NCBI GenBank assembly: GCA_034440575.1
Contig: JAOTOL010001524.1
Span: forward strand, 943,501-1,007,500
Direction: 5' to 3'
Source: Imbricaverruca yamaguchii
Lineage: Eukaryota; Arthropoda; Thecostraca; Neoverrucidae
DNA length: 64,000 nt
Part shown: piece by piece, positions 44,131 to 58,372 of the stretch
Numbering within the stretch: the stretch's first letter is position 1
Layout: each line of letters begins with the position of its first letter
The notes under the pieces: generated by a model
Database searches by the model: none
The model's input: only the letters and a program-made list of their open reading frames with translations
What the model was told of the DNA's origin: nothing
Position numbers and translations under genes: made by a program

Positions 44131-44540
44131 AGTGACTCGCGGGTGGTGAGACTGGTACGATATCTTTCTGCATCCAGTGTTCAGTATATTCAAGTTTTTT
44201 CAGGGTTCAATATCAAAAGGACGGTTCTGCGACGCACCCACCATGGCGCAGGATCCATCTGCACTATCCAACCAATACACATTCCCCACAGGTCCCGAAG
44301 CAGAGGATCATGGCTTGGATTTAAATTAGGACAGAGGGTGACCAATCCCATGCGCCGTGCTTGACACGACCTAACCTGACCCACAGGGCTGCACTGACCC
44401 CACTGAGCAATGGCTGCGAGCTGGTGCCGCTCGGTGGCCGCCCAGCCATCGGAGCTGGAACGTCGACCACAGCGGAAATCTGGCGCCCGCCGCGCTGCCA
44501 AGGTAAACTTCCCGTGTATAGTGACGGCGGAACTTGCACC
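44131..44540. other. No gene seen
   Basis: Unique-looking sequence between two repeats, without protein-like open frames of its own. Confidence 0.45.
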
Positions 44541-44544
44541 GGTC

Positions 44545-45430
44545 GGCGGTGGGGGCGGCGGAGCCGTGGCTGGCGGTGGGGAGAGCGGCGGAGCCGTGGC
44601 TGGCGGTGGGGAGAGCGGCGGAGCCGTGGCTGGCGGTGGGGGCGGCGGAGCCGTGGCTGGCGGTGGGTGGCGGAGGGGGCTGAGCCGTGTCTGGTGGTGA
44701 GAGAGCGGCAGAGTCGTGTCTGGTGGTGGGGAGAGTGGCGGAGCCATGACTGGTGGTGGGGAGAGCGGCGGAGTCATGTCTGGTGGTGAGAGAGCGGCAG
44801 AGTCGTGTCTGGTGGTGGGGAGAGTGGCGGAGCCATGACTGGTGGTGGGGAGAGCGGCGGAGTCATGTCTGGTGGTGAGAGAGCGGCGGAGTCGTGTCTG
44901 GTGGTGAAAGAGCGGCGGAGCCGTGGCCCGCGGTGGGGAGAGCGGCGGAGCCGTGGCTGGTGGTGGGGAGAGCGGCGGAGTCGTGGCTGGTGGTGGGGAG
45001 AGCGGCGGAGTCGTGGCTGGTGGTGGGGAGAGCGGCGGAGTCGTGTCTGGTGGTGGGGAGAGCGGCGGAGCCATGACTGGTGGTGGGGAGAGCGGCGGAG
45101 TCGTGTCTGGTGGTGGGGAGAGCGGCGGAGTCGTGTCTGGTGGTGAGAGAGCGGCAGAGCCATGGCTGACGGCGAGGAGAGCGGCGCAGTCGTGTCTGGT
45201 GGTGGGGAGAGCGGTGGAGCCGTGACTGGTGGTGGGGAGAGCGGTGGAGCCATGACTGGTGGTGGGGAGAGCGGCGGAGTCGTGTCTGGTGGTGGGGAGA
45301 GCGGCGGAGTCGTGTCTGGTGGTGGGGAGAGCGGCGGAGTCGTGTCTGGTGGTGAGAGAGCGGCGGAGTCGTGTCTGGTGGTGAGAGAGCGGCAGAGCCA
45401 TGGCTGACGGCGAGGAGAGCGGCGGAACCG
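44545..45430. repeat. 30-bp minisatellite
   Basis: About thirty copies of a 30-bp unit: GGTGGGGAGAGCGGCGGAGT then CGTGTCTGGT, with variants GAGAGAG, CCATGACTGG and CCGTGGCTGG. It is divisible by three and gives a 403-codon minus-strand frame and several plus-strand frames, all repeat by-products. Confidence 0.97.
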
Positions 45431-46730
45431 TGGCACTGTCCGTTTGTTTACACTAGTCATATGGTGTTGCATATACAGAGATGGCCTCAAAATGGCATTA
45501 GCATCTGGATACTTGTGCTCCTTTGCATGATAAGCTACAACAGTGGCATGTACCATTCCAGTCACATTGAACCCGAGCATAGTGTGCACGCGCTCTGGTG
45601 GCAGTCTGCAAAATGCAGCCTCACTTACACGTGAAATCATTAGGGCGGGCACGAAGCATCATCGGGTTACTACCCACTACCCACATTTACCTACAACTAA
45701 GCAACGTGGGACTTACGTATCGTGTGATTAGGCTTGAAATGAGAGCATGACAAGCTGTAAACAGAGGGTATTCGCACTGGTTTTTTTTCGACTAATAAAC
45801 GGGCAAAATGCGATCTCCCGGTCATGCCAGGAAAGTAGCGGAAGTTCCATGTTTATGCAGGCCCGGCGATTTGTGTTACCAGGATGCGCTTGATGGTGCG
45901 TCTCCGCATCAGAGATCGATGCAGTGGAGATAAGCATCCGGTTCAGCGGAAATGTGAAATCGGAAGAACGTGCATCTCGAGCAGGCTGTAGACAGAGCCA
46001 GCCGTCTCTCGAAATTGGACAATTTCGATATCGTATCGTCCAGCCAGTTCGGGATAGGCTGTGCCGCCAATGACCAGTTGCCAAGGAGTGTAGGTAATGA
46101 CATGCAGACCAATCTTCGCCGGCATATTTCACACGGGATGAAGTCATCCGGCTGCAGTAGACATAGTATTGTCCCATCATGGAAAGAGACGCTCGTTCGC
46201 CCGTCAATTTGGGCTCGACCAGTCCTCCTAAAGGGCCATCCGAGCATCTCAGGGAGAGGCCCTTCGTCCGCCCTGTTCTGCAGCAACCTGCCGATGAGTG
46301 CGGGGGGAGTACCTGTGAGGGCGTGAATCAGCGCTCTGCCCTCACAAACGCTGGCCGTCCGCGGATCAGGCCAACCAGGCCCAGCCGACCGCGAGAGACA
46401 CGAGCCGATCGCACAAAACCCGCATTGAATACCTCTCTGAGCGCGCACGCAACCGCCGGTGCCATCGCTGTCCGCACATGTTCTGGCTCTTTGTGAGCTT
46501 CGTAGCGATGACCTGCACCCGGTGCTACATAACCGCGCCGAGGTGGAGCGTGTGCTCAGTACACCTGTGCAGTGGTGGGTCGTCACAGCCATCTCCACCT
46601 CCCCGAGGACTACCGGACAGACCGCCGGCTGGCCGGCTCAGCTCCGCAGGTGAGTCCTCGGGCGGGCCGCTACTGGCCGTGTGTTGACTCGGATCGATGG
46701 AGGATGCTGGCAATGTCTCAGATGATGGAG
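45431..46730. other. No gene seen
   Basis: Several overlapping open frames of up to 229 codons on both strands between 45728 and 46653. None has a recognisable motif, and opposing frames are equally long, as expected by chance in GC-balanced DNA. Confidence 0.4.
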
Positions 46731-46734
46731 CGGT

Positions 46735-47185
46735 GTGCCAGATGGTAGTGGTGGGTCAGATGTTGGCGGTGTGCCAGATGGTAGTGGTGGGTCAGATGTT
46801 GGCGGTGTGCCAGATGGTAGTGGTGGGTCAGATGTTGGCGGTGTGTCAGATGTTGGCGGTGTGTCAGATGGTAGTGGTGTGTCAGATGTTGGCGGTGTGC
46901 CAGATGGTAGTGGTGGGTCAGATGTTGGCGGTGTGCCAGATGGTAGTAGCGTATCAGATGGTAGTGATGTGTCAGATGTTGGCGGTGTGCCAGATGGTAG
47001 TGGTGGGTCAGACGTTGACGGTATGCCAGATGGTAGTGGTGTGTCAGATGTTGGCGGTGTGCCAGATGGTAGTGGTGGGTCAGATGTTGGCGGTGTGCTA
47101 GACGATGGCGGCTTGTGTGTCATTAGTGATATGTCAGATGTGGGCAACTTGTCAGATGTTGGTGGTATGTCAGATGTTGGCGATA
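46735..47185. repeat. 36-bp minisatellite of two 18-bp half-units
   Basis: About twelve copies of a 36-bp unit. GTGCCAGATGGTAGTGGT alternates with GGGTCAGATGTTGGCGGT; the two 18-bp halves are themselves similar, so the 36-bp unit is a higher-order repeat. It decays to the right with GTCAGATGTTGG cores. Confidence 0.95.
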
Positions 47186-48970
47186 CGTGTCCGCGACATC
47201 TTGACAACCAGTGGCGGCATCGACCTGGTGGGTCCGACTCGTCTTCACGCCGACTGGCGTCCAGTGATCATTACGATCACAACTCAAGACTCGGGTCGAG
47301 TCGTAGCAGGGCGAATTGACCTTCCCACACCGGGGCGGCGCTCGTGTCGGCCCAGCGTGCACGCGACTCAGTGAACGTATCGCTGGCTGCACGACGCCGG
47401 CGACAGAACACCCGGACTCCAGGGAGGCCGCAGGCCCGTCGTCGTTTACAATGAGATCAGCTGGACTTCGTTTGCAGCTAATCCTGCGTTGTATCACACG
47501 GGGGAGATCGCATAGCTCGGCGTTCATGTGGTTCTTCGGCCCACGCGTCACAGGCAGGGGCGCAAGCAGAATTTTACGATGATTATTGGATTCATCGTAC
47601 TAATGATTCATCATCTTAATGATAATAAGGACAGAATTAGCGATTGTTTGAGGCTCATGCTCAATGCCCCTTCCACAGATATGTCGGCACCATAAGCGTC
47701 TCGTTAAGCCTCGTTGTTTTGATGGCCCCCGGCCGGAACGACAGGATGTTAACCCATTACCCCCCCCCTCTCCCCTTCGTCCTTCCCTCCTCGAATGCGC
47801 TCCTGTTCACAGGCATGGTCGTTGGGTCACGTACGATTGAAAATAAGCGGCAAGTGTGTGCACAGTCTGTCCAAGTTTTTTTTCTGGCATTCATCGTCAG
47901 GGAATAATGTGTGCGATTCGGATTGGAGCACCACCGTTACCCCTCCCACAACACACACAACGCAACAGTTCTACACCCAGCAGCTGGATATCAGCTGCCT
48001 GGCCGATGGTGGCAGCCACACTCGCTCGCAGCCCGCGGTGGTTACTGCGACCGGGTTTGTTCGGTCACGTCAACTGGTGCTTAATGCTGACGGATTTATG
48101 GGGCTTGCCGAAATTTCTCTGGAGACAATTCGTGTCATTTGGAGATTGTGAACATAGTATGAATGGAATTAATTTATTGGCTTTGAATTGTCGTTCTCGT
48201 ACTTTTGATGACCACACACTGGGTAAATGATGGCTTGACACCTGGACAGTAGCATTGGCATAGTGATAGACTGATTACAACACATGTGGTATGAATGGAA
48301 TGTGGGTCTGGCGGACAGCGATTCGCTATATTTCCAGGGCCGAGACTGGAAGAAGAATAACTGGTTTTACTGGAGAATGGTTGCTCCGAGCGAAGCCGCC
48401 TCGATAAACTGGGGTTCTTTGAGAGCATGCCAACCGGTTTGCTATCGCTGCGATCAAAAACTCGTGTCCACCAATGGCTGCATAGGTTTGCACGTCGGCC
48501 ATTTCCGACAACTTATAAGGAGTTAGTCACTGGCGGATCCAGCCAGCTCTTGAGGGGGCTGAAATCGTAACCACAAGATTGACAGCTCAGCTCGATGTAG
48601 TGATAAGTGACGAAAAAGAGAGATTATTTCTATCTTCCTTTCAAAGCATGCGCCGTTCCCATAAAATGTGTCGTTTTATTGACTGTCCGAACGGCGGAGA
48701 GTCACAGTCCCATTAGCCTCCATCTCCTCCAAGGGCAGATTGGATACATATGACATTATGTGCACGTACAATGACTGTCGTAGTTTATCGGTAAGCCGAC
48801 TGCTTGACTCAGGACGAGTGAGGGTTCCTGTGCAATGCGCTTCCATGCCTGGGCATGGATAGCACGCTGCTGTAAAGCATCCTCACATTTGTGACAAGGA
48901 AAGGTTACTTCACTAAAGGTTCGCAGTCTTGATTGTTTAGCAAGCTGTTGCGGAAAATATTGAATCCCGT
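47186..48970. other. No gene seen
   Basis: Mixed-composition sequence with only short open frames. A run rich in ATGATTCATC/TAATGATAAT short motifs occurs at 47575-47635. Confidence 0.4.
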
Positions 48971-48974
48971 AGCG

Positions 48975-49195
48975 TTGCAAGTGGTGGATATAAAGCATGG
49001 ATATCGGACATATGGAAACTGGTTACATCCACTTCACAGCTGCAAAGTTGCATACAAGTGGTGGACATAAAACATGGACAATGGTCCTATGGAGACGGAC
49101 TATCGCCACGTCATAGCTACATAGTTGGATACAAGCGGTGCACATAAAACACGCACATTGGCCACATGGAAGCGGGTAAATATCTACGTTTACCA
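48975..49195. repeat. ~75-bp tandem repeat, three copies left of the LINE
   Basis: Units start at GTTGCAAGTGGTGGATATAA (48975), GTTGCATACAAGTGGTGGAC (49044) and GTTGGATACAAGCGGTGCAC (49121). Each continues with AAARCAYGGA and a CATATGGAAAC-like stretch. A fourth, related copy lies at 50215-50305, on the other side of the LINE. Confidence 0.75.
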
Positions 49196-49257
49196 ACCAA
49201 CTTATATTATATCGACTAATAGGTTTACCAACTTATATTATAAAACTAGTTACTGAA

Positions 49258-49840
49258 CCACGGCAGGCAGTTCCAGGAAGGCGTCTCCGAAATTCAACTA
49301 CACTAACAGTCCCGCTAAATAGAATCGCTTCGTACCAAAAATCGTTTTTCCTTGCCACAGCAAACGTGTGGAACAATCTTTCTGAAAATTTGAGGCATGA
49401 ACCAAATATCAATAAATTCAAGAGGGCAATTATGGGTCGCACAAGTGCCTTGATACCGCCACAATATTATTGGCTTGGTACGAAACCAGGCAGCACGCTG
49501 CATGCAAGGTTCAGGATGCGCCTCACTGAACTAAACGCAGACACATTTGTCGTCAATCCTGCGGCTACAGCTATCTGTCGTCAACCCATCATGCTCATGC
49601 GGCTATTCCAAACAAGATGCAATTCACTTCATATTTCACTGTCCTCTTTATGCTTACCACAGAAATATTATATTCACGAAACTCAGAAAGATAACAGATA
49701 TGTTCACTAACTTAACTGAAAAGAAGATTTCACAAACGCTCATTTTTGGAAATGGTCTCGGTAAGAACCTTCAGCAGTGTGTAGCCTTAGCATTTCAGAC
49801 GTTTCTTATCAGCACAAAACACTTTAACACAACAAATTAA
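49258..49840 (+). pseudogene. LINE reverse transcriptase C-terminus, frameshifted
   Basis: Frame A (49258 to about 49570) reads LRNSTTLTVPLNRIASYQKS, then FFLATANVWNNLSENLRHEP, NINKFKRAI and RFRMRLTELNADTFVVN. This is the typical tail of non-LTR ORF2 proteins: basic start, VWN-x-L, FK-x-x-L/I, and a conserved R-x-x-L-x-x-L-N segment. Near 49560 the reading continues in the +1 frame (VVNPSCSCGYSKQDAIHFIF then HCPLY) with the C-x-C-x8-H-x4-C zinc-knuckle-like motif, ending at TAA 49838-49840. The one-base shift and missing N-terminal domains mark it as a pseudogene. Confidence 0.8.
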
Positions 49841-50016
49841 CCTACAGAACTAAACAGGTGCTGCCGGGTGCGGGCGCAGTATGAGTACCACACATGAGTG
49901 CATGCTTTGTGTGCCGATGGGGCGTGCTGGCGGGGCGGGTAGCGATTGTCGCACCGTGTCGGTGGTTAAGTTTTATTGGATGGAAACGTTGTTGCGAGAG
50001 GCACCTGGACTTAAGA

Positions 50017-50090
50017 CCACTTTGGTCTTTTGTGCCAATCGCAAAATTGGCACAAACCACTTTGGTTAAGAATTAAGAATTAAGACCACT
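50017..50090 (+). other. LINE 3'-UTR hairpin
   Basis: TTTGTGCCAAT (50029-50039) and ATTGGCACAAA (50046-50056) form a perfect 11-bp stem with a 6-nt loop. A flanking AAGACCACTTTGGTCTT element, itself a small palindrome, occurs at about 50013-50029 and again near 50081-50097. Such 3'-terminal structures are known to be bound by reverse transcriptases in some LINE clades; that role here is inference. Confidence 0.55.
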
Positions 50091-50211
50091 TTGGTCTTTG
50101 GTCTTTTGTGCCAATCGCAAAATTGCTCATGCTATGTGTGCTATGATGTGCTAAATAAATACACAAACAAAGAAACAAACGAACGTCACAGCTTCGAAAT
50201 TACATTAGTTA

Positions 50212-50305
50212 AAAAGTTGCAAGTTCGGTCAAAACAGTGACTATAAAACATGGATATCAGCAAAATAGAAACGGGTTACGTCCACTTCACAGCTATAAAT
50301 TTATA
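50212..50305. repeat. ~75-bp satellite copy right of the LINE
   Basis: AAAGTTGCAAGTTCGG, then ACTATAAAACATGGATATCA, GAAACGGGTTACGTCCACTT and CACAGCTATAAA match the unit at 48975-49044 (GTTACATCCACTTCACAGCT). It is nearer to the first left-hand copy than to the third. Confidence 0.65.
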
Positions 50306-50985
50306 TACATCTCCCAATCATTGATCATTCCAAATTTTGAGGCAGGTTGGCTTGGCAGTGGCTCTGCAGTCACTCATGGGCACCCTCTCCCCAGTCAAAA
50401 TTGCTCAAGGAAACCCCGATGTGCATCCTCAGCTCACCACACATAAGTACTGGAATTAAACTAGGCTAGCTTTCGGTTAGAAAAGTACATTTATATGGTA
50501 GCTGTTAGAAAAGTTATTGTTTATCACCATACGTGGCATGATCGCTGGTCACTGGCCGGACCAAGTTGCTAGTGCCGGGCCACTCGAGAGTTTCCTGGTA
50601 ACCTTGGCTGTAATGAATGCTTCACACGTCTGTCCAGATAGGGATCAGCAATGAATAGCTGTAATGAATGCTTCACATGTCTGTCCAGTGGGTTATCACC
50701 TCATTCCGCCACCACCGCCACCTCGTTCAGTCCTTGAGCAAGCTCCTAGAGCTGGCGTGTTAGCTGGGATTACGGGGCAGCTCAGCGAACTTCACCCATT
50801 CCTCGGTGAAACCAAAATGACACGTACTGAGGGCAGCTCGATTTCGAAGTGGTTTCAGTGAATACTAAAACTCTGAGCAGTTGATCCCAATAAAAAATGC
50901 TGTAGAAAATAACTGAACCTCTACGAATTTCCGGCATCGACAAAATTACTCGGCAGCGGTGATCCATTCTGGTTGCAATGACGTT
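50306..50985. other. No gene seen
   Basis: AT-rich sequence with a partial duplication: GCTGTAATGAATGCTTCACA and CGTCTGTCCAG occur at about 50608-50638 and again at 50660-50690. Confidence 0.45.
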
Positions 50986-51260
50986 CATCCAGTGACGTCA
51001 TCGGCTGCCGCGGCCGCCGTGGCTCGCCCATTGGACGCCACACCGCAGTGGGGCTCAGTGGGTCAGCGAGCGCCGGCCGCCTCGTTCTGGCGCCACCTGC
51101 GCGTGCCTAGTGACGTCACTCACGCACGGCGCGTGAGAAGGATCGACGGCAGCGGCGGCCGCCGGTGTGGCGGGGCGGCGCGACCTTTGGCAGTGTGCCC
51201 GCTCGCGCTGACCCAGAATGCGGGGCGGGCGGCGCCGCTGGCACCAGTGACCACCTGTGT
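50986..51260 (-). promoter_or_regulatory. Candidate CpG-rich promoter with CRE palindromes
   Basis: A sharp rise in GC and CpG follows AT-rich sequence. Two cAMP-response-element palindromes (TGACGTCA, at 50993-51000 and 51111-51118) flank a CCAAT box in minus orientation (complement of ATTGG, 51030-51034). There is no clear TATA. Since the first coding exon at 43529-43635 has an acceptor upstream of its ATG, a minus-strand promoter with a non-coding exon to its right is required; this is a plausible site, but placement is inference. Confidence 0.3.
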
Positions 51261-53410
51261 CGGCCGTGTAGGTCCACCACCGGCCGAGATGACGGAGGTC
51301 AACCCGTACCGGTTTATCGCCGTACGTGCGATCATGGCCACGTAATCGACCGCTCCACGCAGGCATCGAGACCGTTGGAATGGCTCCCCGTCAGCGACTC
51401 AGCCGCCGCAGGACGGATGAAATAGGTCACTCGAGCCCTCCTGGGCTTCAGCGACTGGAAGAAGTCACGTAGCTAAAAGAGTGACCGTGAAGTGTGACCA
51501 TCAATCCACCCCATTTAAGGCACAAATGTGTGTCACACAATGGAAGCAAATGCTAGTCGGCCTTGTACATGTCATCCTGTCTCCTGATAAAGCAAACTAA
51601 ATAAAAGAACGCGACCCTCACACATCTTCAGATCCTCCCTAGCAAATGTCTCGCTACGTCCTTGCGCATGATCCATTTGCTTTGCTGTTGATGCTGTTTC
51701 AGCACACCGACAAGGGTTGGATTGGAGGAGGTCCATGACGCAACAAAAGAAGAGGGCTGCCGTTCGAGAAAGCAAACTCGGCACCTCCGGCACCCGCGCA
51801 TTGCCTTTGTTCGGTCCCTGGCCGAGCATGGCAGCCGAGGCATTCTTCGGATCGGCTGTGAGCTCGTCAGCAATGTCGACAAGAACAAAGCCTCTCCGCG
51901 CCTCGCAACGAGGCGCGATAAAAACGCTAACGGCGACAACACCGACGGCGGTAATTGAGCAACGCTCCCAGCCCGCTGCCGGTCGCCGTCGACAGCCACC
52001 TGCCTGTGCGAGTGAGGCTCACGATGACGTAACACCCCTGCCACGGAGTCAGCTTGCCGACGCGTCAGCCGACGACGGCCAGGGGCCGCTTCAGATGCAT
52101 CTGCAGGCCCATGCTGGGACATGTCTGCCTGTGGTGCCGAGTCTGCGGGCCCGGGCGGCACCCATAAAGACCACTTGTGGGCAGTAGCCCGTCCGCCCCT
52201 CACCCCACCCCCCTCCCCCCCTCTCCCCGCCCCCGCCGCCAGTCAGACGGACTGCACGGTATGTACTGGCAGTCGGCAGGGCGTGGGCGACGATCCCCTG
52301 CCGCCCTGCCGCCGCAACACTGCGGCCGTGACCTGGGTCACAGCTGTGGTGGCCTGGGTCGCAGATGTGGTGATCTGGGTCACAGCTGCGGTGGCCTGGA
52401 GTCACAGCTGTGGTGGCCTGGAGTCACAGCTGTGGTGATCTGGAGTCATAGCTGCTGTGATCTGGATCGCAGCTGTGGTGACCTGGGCCACACATGTGGC
52501 AGTCTGTGACACAGCTGTGGCGACTTGGCCCTGCCGGCGAGGTCCGAGTTGTTCGACGCGATCCGTGGGTGGTGGCGCCGGAATGTTCCCCGAGACGCCC
52601 GTGACGTCAGCCCGCGATTCCCCGTGACGTCAGGCGACTCGGTGCCGCCTCGGCGGTCGGGGGCGTTCCTCCGCCACCACTGACACACAGACAGCGGCCA
52701 GCTGTGATCACCCGAGCTGCCCAGCTGCAGCCACAACTCCCTTACCATGCTCAAAGTCAGCACACACCTCGCTGGTCGAGGTACGTTACACCGCTGACCG
52801 GTGAAAGCCACCTCTAGCCAAGGAATGATGCGATATTTGCGAGATTATCGTTTTGCAGACACCTATCAAGATAGTCAGAATAAAGCAACGCAGGATCATT
52901 GGCCGAACCTTTACTATTGGGAGGCGTCAACACCATTCAGGTGTGCTACTTTTTCACGTATCTTGACCCATTCCAGATACTTTGTTCAAGTGGTGTTGTT
53001 CCAGATATGCTATTGTTGTCGTATTGATTATTGGACCTATAAGACTGTGGCCACAAAACAATTGTTGAGTGTTACTGCGGTACCAACACTGTACAGTCAA
53101 TGGTCATTTGACACTTTTTGTTCCGGGAAGAAGATCCCCAGTTCCTAGTCCATGAGCAGAGTCCATATACTTCTACACCAGACCCGCATATCCAGGCTGA
53201 CATGTGTGGCAACTGTGAACCCTGGCTGGGTGCTATCGGCGACCAGACCCGTGACCAACACTTCTGGGACAATCAGTAGAGACAGCGCCGCTCAGGCATA
53301 TCGTTTAAAATCAGCATTCCTGCCGCTGGTCCACCAAACGTGAGATACACCAGAAATGACACAAATACCACCTTTGTGTGAGCTTTAAATCACCATTGAT
53401 CATGTGCTCA
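51261..53410. other. No gene seen; loose GTGGCCTGGGTCACAGC repeat
   Basis: From 52320 to 52520 a loose ~28-bp repeat of TCACAGCTGTGGTGGCCTGG type occurs. Two further TGACGTCA palindromes lie at 52602-52609 and 52625-52632. Open frames are short. Confidence 0.5.
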
Positions 53411-53412
53411 TG

Positions 53413-53417
<5 letters not shown>

Positions 53418-53464
<47 letters not shown>
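53418..53464. repeat. (TA)n microsatellite
   Basis: An uninterrupted TA/AT run of 47 bases, followed by a diverged TATATATGCATATACATATA continuation near 53505-53527. The IYIYIY open frames are artefacts. Confidence 0.98.
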
Positions 53465-53466
<2 letters not shown>

Positions 53467-54134
53467 ATTCTCATGCCTATATTTGGCGCTCGGTCGTATT
53501 GTTATTATATATGCATATACATATATCTTCTCCCCTTTTCGGTCGTACCCCTGGCGTATGCAGCTCCGGTATTTGCACCTGTGGCGCTCCCGACGGCGGA
53601 CCCTGACGTCCATCTGCAGGGTCTGCATCTCTGGCGCCCGTACTCCAGGCGCCAGGGTACAGGCGGGTGGTGCAGCGTCACCAGCTAGGCCTTGTCACCG
53701 TCAACCGAGTCGGCCGACACGTGGCCCCCAGCAGCACGCGCTGACACCACCCAACGCGACGGGTCGGCAGAGGTATGAGCTAGGTCAAACAGCTGCCAGC
53801 GCCACCAGCAAACCAGCGCCAGGAACGCTCGGAACGGTGAGCTGAGCGATGCCTGCAGTGCTGCAGCTGCAGAGTTGCAAGTGAGCCCATCCATCAGATG
53901 GACATAACGCCCACACAGTCATTCGCGTGACGTTCCAGTTCTGATATTAATTAATGCTCGTTTGTGAGCGGTGCGAAGAGGAATCGTATAGAGCGAATCA
54001 GTGCATGCTATGGGATGATGGTGTAGAAGGGATGTTCTCAGCCATTGTGAAGGAACCTGAATTATCTCAGCCGTTTTAAACGTCGGTGGTGTCCTAAAGT
54101 AATTTGCACTGAAGCTCTATGCTTGAGACGTCGC

Positions 54135-54300
54135 CTCCGGCAACGAGCTGCACCGGTCCGTTGATGGACGCCGCCTCAGCAAACGAGCTGGACCGGTCCG
54201 TTGATGGACGCCGCCTCAGCCAACGAGCTGGACCGTTCCGTTGGTGGACGCCGCCTCCGCCAACGAGCTGGACCGGTTCGTTGGCGGAGGCAGCGCCCGG
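54135..54300. repeat. ~40-bp tandem repeat
   Basis: Four copies of a ~40-bp unit containing AACGAGCTGGACCGGTCCGT and TGATGGACGCCGCCTCAGCC. The last copy has TTGGCGGAGGCAGCG in place of the core. Confidence 0.85.
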
Positions 54301-55850
54301 CAGGTATAGATCTCGCGTCCAGACGCGGCGTGAACCCGCAAACTTTCATTGCACCTCGCCCTCCCCAGGATTTGTGCATATATATGTATACATATATACA
54401 TGTGTGTGTGTGTGTGTGTGTGTGCCTATGTATCCATGCATATAGCATACAGTTATGTCAAGTTACCACAGCTGCATTACCCACGCTATAAGTACCTGCG
54501 TCGCAAAATAACCGATGGTTCTTGTGAAGACCTTGGCTGTAAAAAAAGAACTTCCAAAGTGGCCCGAGTCTAGCAGGAACTAATGAGAAAGTGGTTTGCA
54601 GCTTGTTATCGTTGTATGTCCATTCCTTCAATGCAACTTCCAACGGCGTAGCGTTATAATTTTGTAATATATTGGGTCAATCTCCCCACATTTCCAATCT
54701 TGAAGAGGTCATACTTCAATCCAGATGTTGCATGACTGGTGACGAGTTCCTTGTCTGCATTACCTTGTAGGCGGTGATGCGACCTGGCATGTATTTGGGA
54801 AAAGCTCCTATCATAATCATTCCCACCCTGAAACATTGCGCCTATGGGAGTGCATTAGATCAAATCGAGTGCGAGACTGCTCGACTGCCCCAGCTCCCGA
54901 ACACCTTATCAAAGTTTTTCAATGACTGCACGATCCAACAGACAAAGCATGACCAGCTCGACCTGCGCTGACACAAACATGCTCCAGATGCCCGAAAGAC
55001 AGCCGCGGCATTGCCTCATTCCCGGGCGTCGATTAGCGCTGTCGACACACGCCGGTGTCCGGTTCGGCAGTGACTGGTGGTCGGGGTCGCAGTCGTCCAT
55101 TGCCCTCCCGGTGCCGCACGCGTGCCCTCTGCGTGCACGCGCGTGACGATCACTCGCGAGCCGACCGCAGATGAAAGCGGTGCCAGCGCCGCACGAGTGT
55201 CGCCCGCCGATGTTTTGACAGGCTGCGAGCGGCCGCAACCGGAGACGCGTCGCGTTCCGGCGACTGTTTGCATTGGAGACTGACCTGAGAACGGACGGCC
55301 GGTTCCGGTTCGGGTCGGGTTGTCGTCGAGACGAGTCGGTGCCTCTGGCCGTCCGAGCGCGCGCCCCCACGCCCCTCTCGCGCGCACACACCTGCCACAC
55401 CGCGCCCCGACGCTTTTTTCGCCGGGCGTCGAAGGCGACTAAAATAGTTTGGTCGGCGACCGGGCGCCCCCGCGCCTGCGCCGCTCGGGCGGGCGATCGC
55501 AGCGCCGCCCCGCGGCCGGCCCGCGCTCCCCCTGGATCGGTCGGCATGGACCACTTTCCTGTCTCAACAGGCTGGAAATGGCCCGTACGGCGCCGTGGTG
55601 GGCGTGGGCGCCGCTGCAGTCGGGCGCGGCGCTGCAGTTGCAGCTTTATGGCTGTGGTTGGGGGGGGGGGTGGTCGACAGCCGGCCGTCGTCTCCCATGA
55701 CCTCACACATGCTGCCGGCGTCGACGGCGTGACGTCTTCCGAGGATCTGAGCTGGGCAATCAACCAAAGAGCGAAGTACAACACGGCATGGCTGATGCTC
55801 AACAAGTAGTATCCGGACCGCTAACAGGGCAGCACTTAGCCAGGAGCAGG
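54301..55850. other. Microsatellite and CpG-rich sequence, no gene seen
   Basis: A (TG)n run lies at 54400-54423. From about 55020 to 55660 the sequence is CpG-rich; long open frames on both strands there (up to 298 codons on the minus strand) lack domains or repeats of note. This CpG-rich block is an alternative candidate for a promoter or non-coding first exon. Confidence 0.4.
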
Positions 55851-55857
55851 ACTGCTA

Positions 55858-56110
55858 ACATGGCAGCGCTGCTGGCAGGGACAGTGCCACTGGTCGGTCC
55901 GCTGACCATGGCAGCGCTGCTGGCCGGCACAGCGCCACTGGTTGGTCAGCTGACCATGGCAGCGCTGCTGGCCGGCACAGTGCCACTGATCGGTCAGCTG
56001 ACCATGGCAGCGCTGCTGGCCGGCACAGTGCCACTGGTCGGTCCGCTGACCATGGCAGCGCTGCTGGCCGGCACAGCGCCACTGGTCGGTCAGCTGACCA
56101 TGGCAGCGCT
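55858..56110. repeat. 48-bp minisatellite
   Basis: Five copies of a 48-bp unit: ATGGCAGCGCTGCTGGCCGG then CACAGTGCCACTGGTCGGTC and CGCTGACC. On the plus strand it is open and reads MAALLAGTAPLVGQLT per unit, with an ATG in every unit. Four substitutions among copies fall in all codon positions, so there is no sign of coding constraint. Confidence 0.95.

Positions 56111-58372
<2,262 letters not shown>

Larger units (their letters stand above)
49255..50185 (+). mobile_element. 5'-truncated, frameshifted non-LTR retrotransposon (LINE) 3' end
   Basis: The element retains the C-terminal part of the reverse-transcriptase ORF, the 3' UTR and an A-rich end. There is no endonuclease or reverse-transcriptase core, so this is a dead 5'-truncated copy. 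The A-rich end (AAATAAATACACAAACAAAG, 50151-50170) indicates plus-strand orientation. It separates copies of a ~75-bp satellite that lie on both sides, suggesting insertion into that array. No clear target-site duplication was found. Clade is unassigned (CR1/L2/Jockey-like by C-terminal organisation, from memory). Confidence 0.75.

Noticed and set aside
54909..55805. A 298-codon minus-strand frame in the CpG-rich block
   Set aside because: CpG-rich DNA gives long Arg/Ala/Pro frames by chance; frames on both strands overlap and none has a motif.
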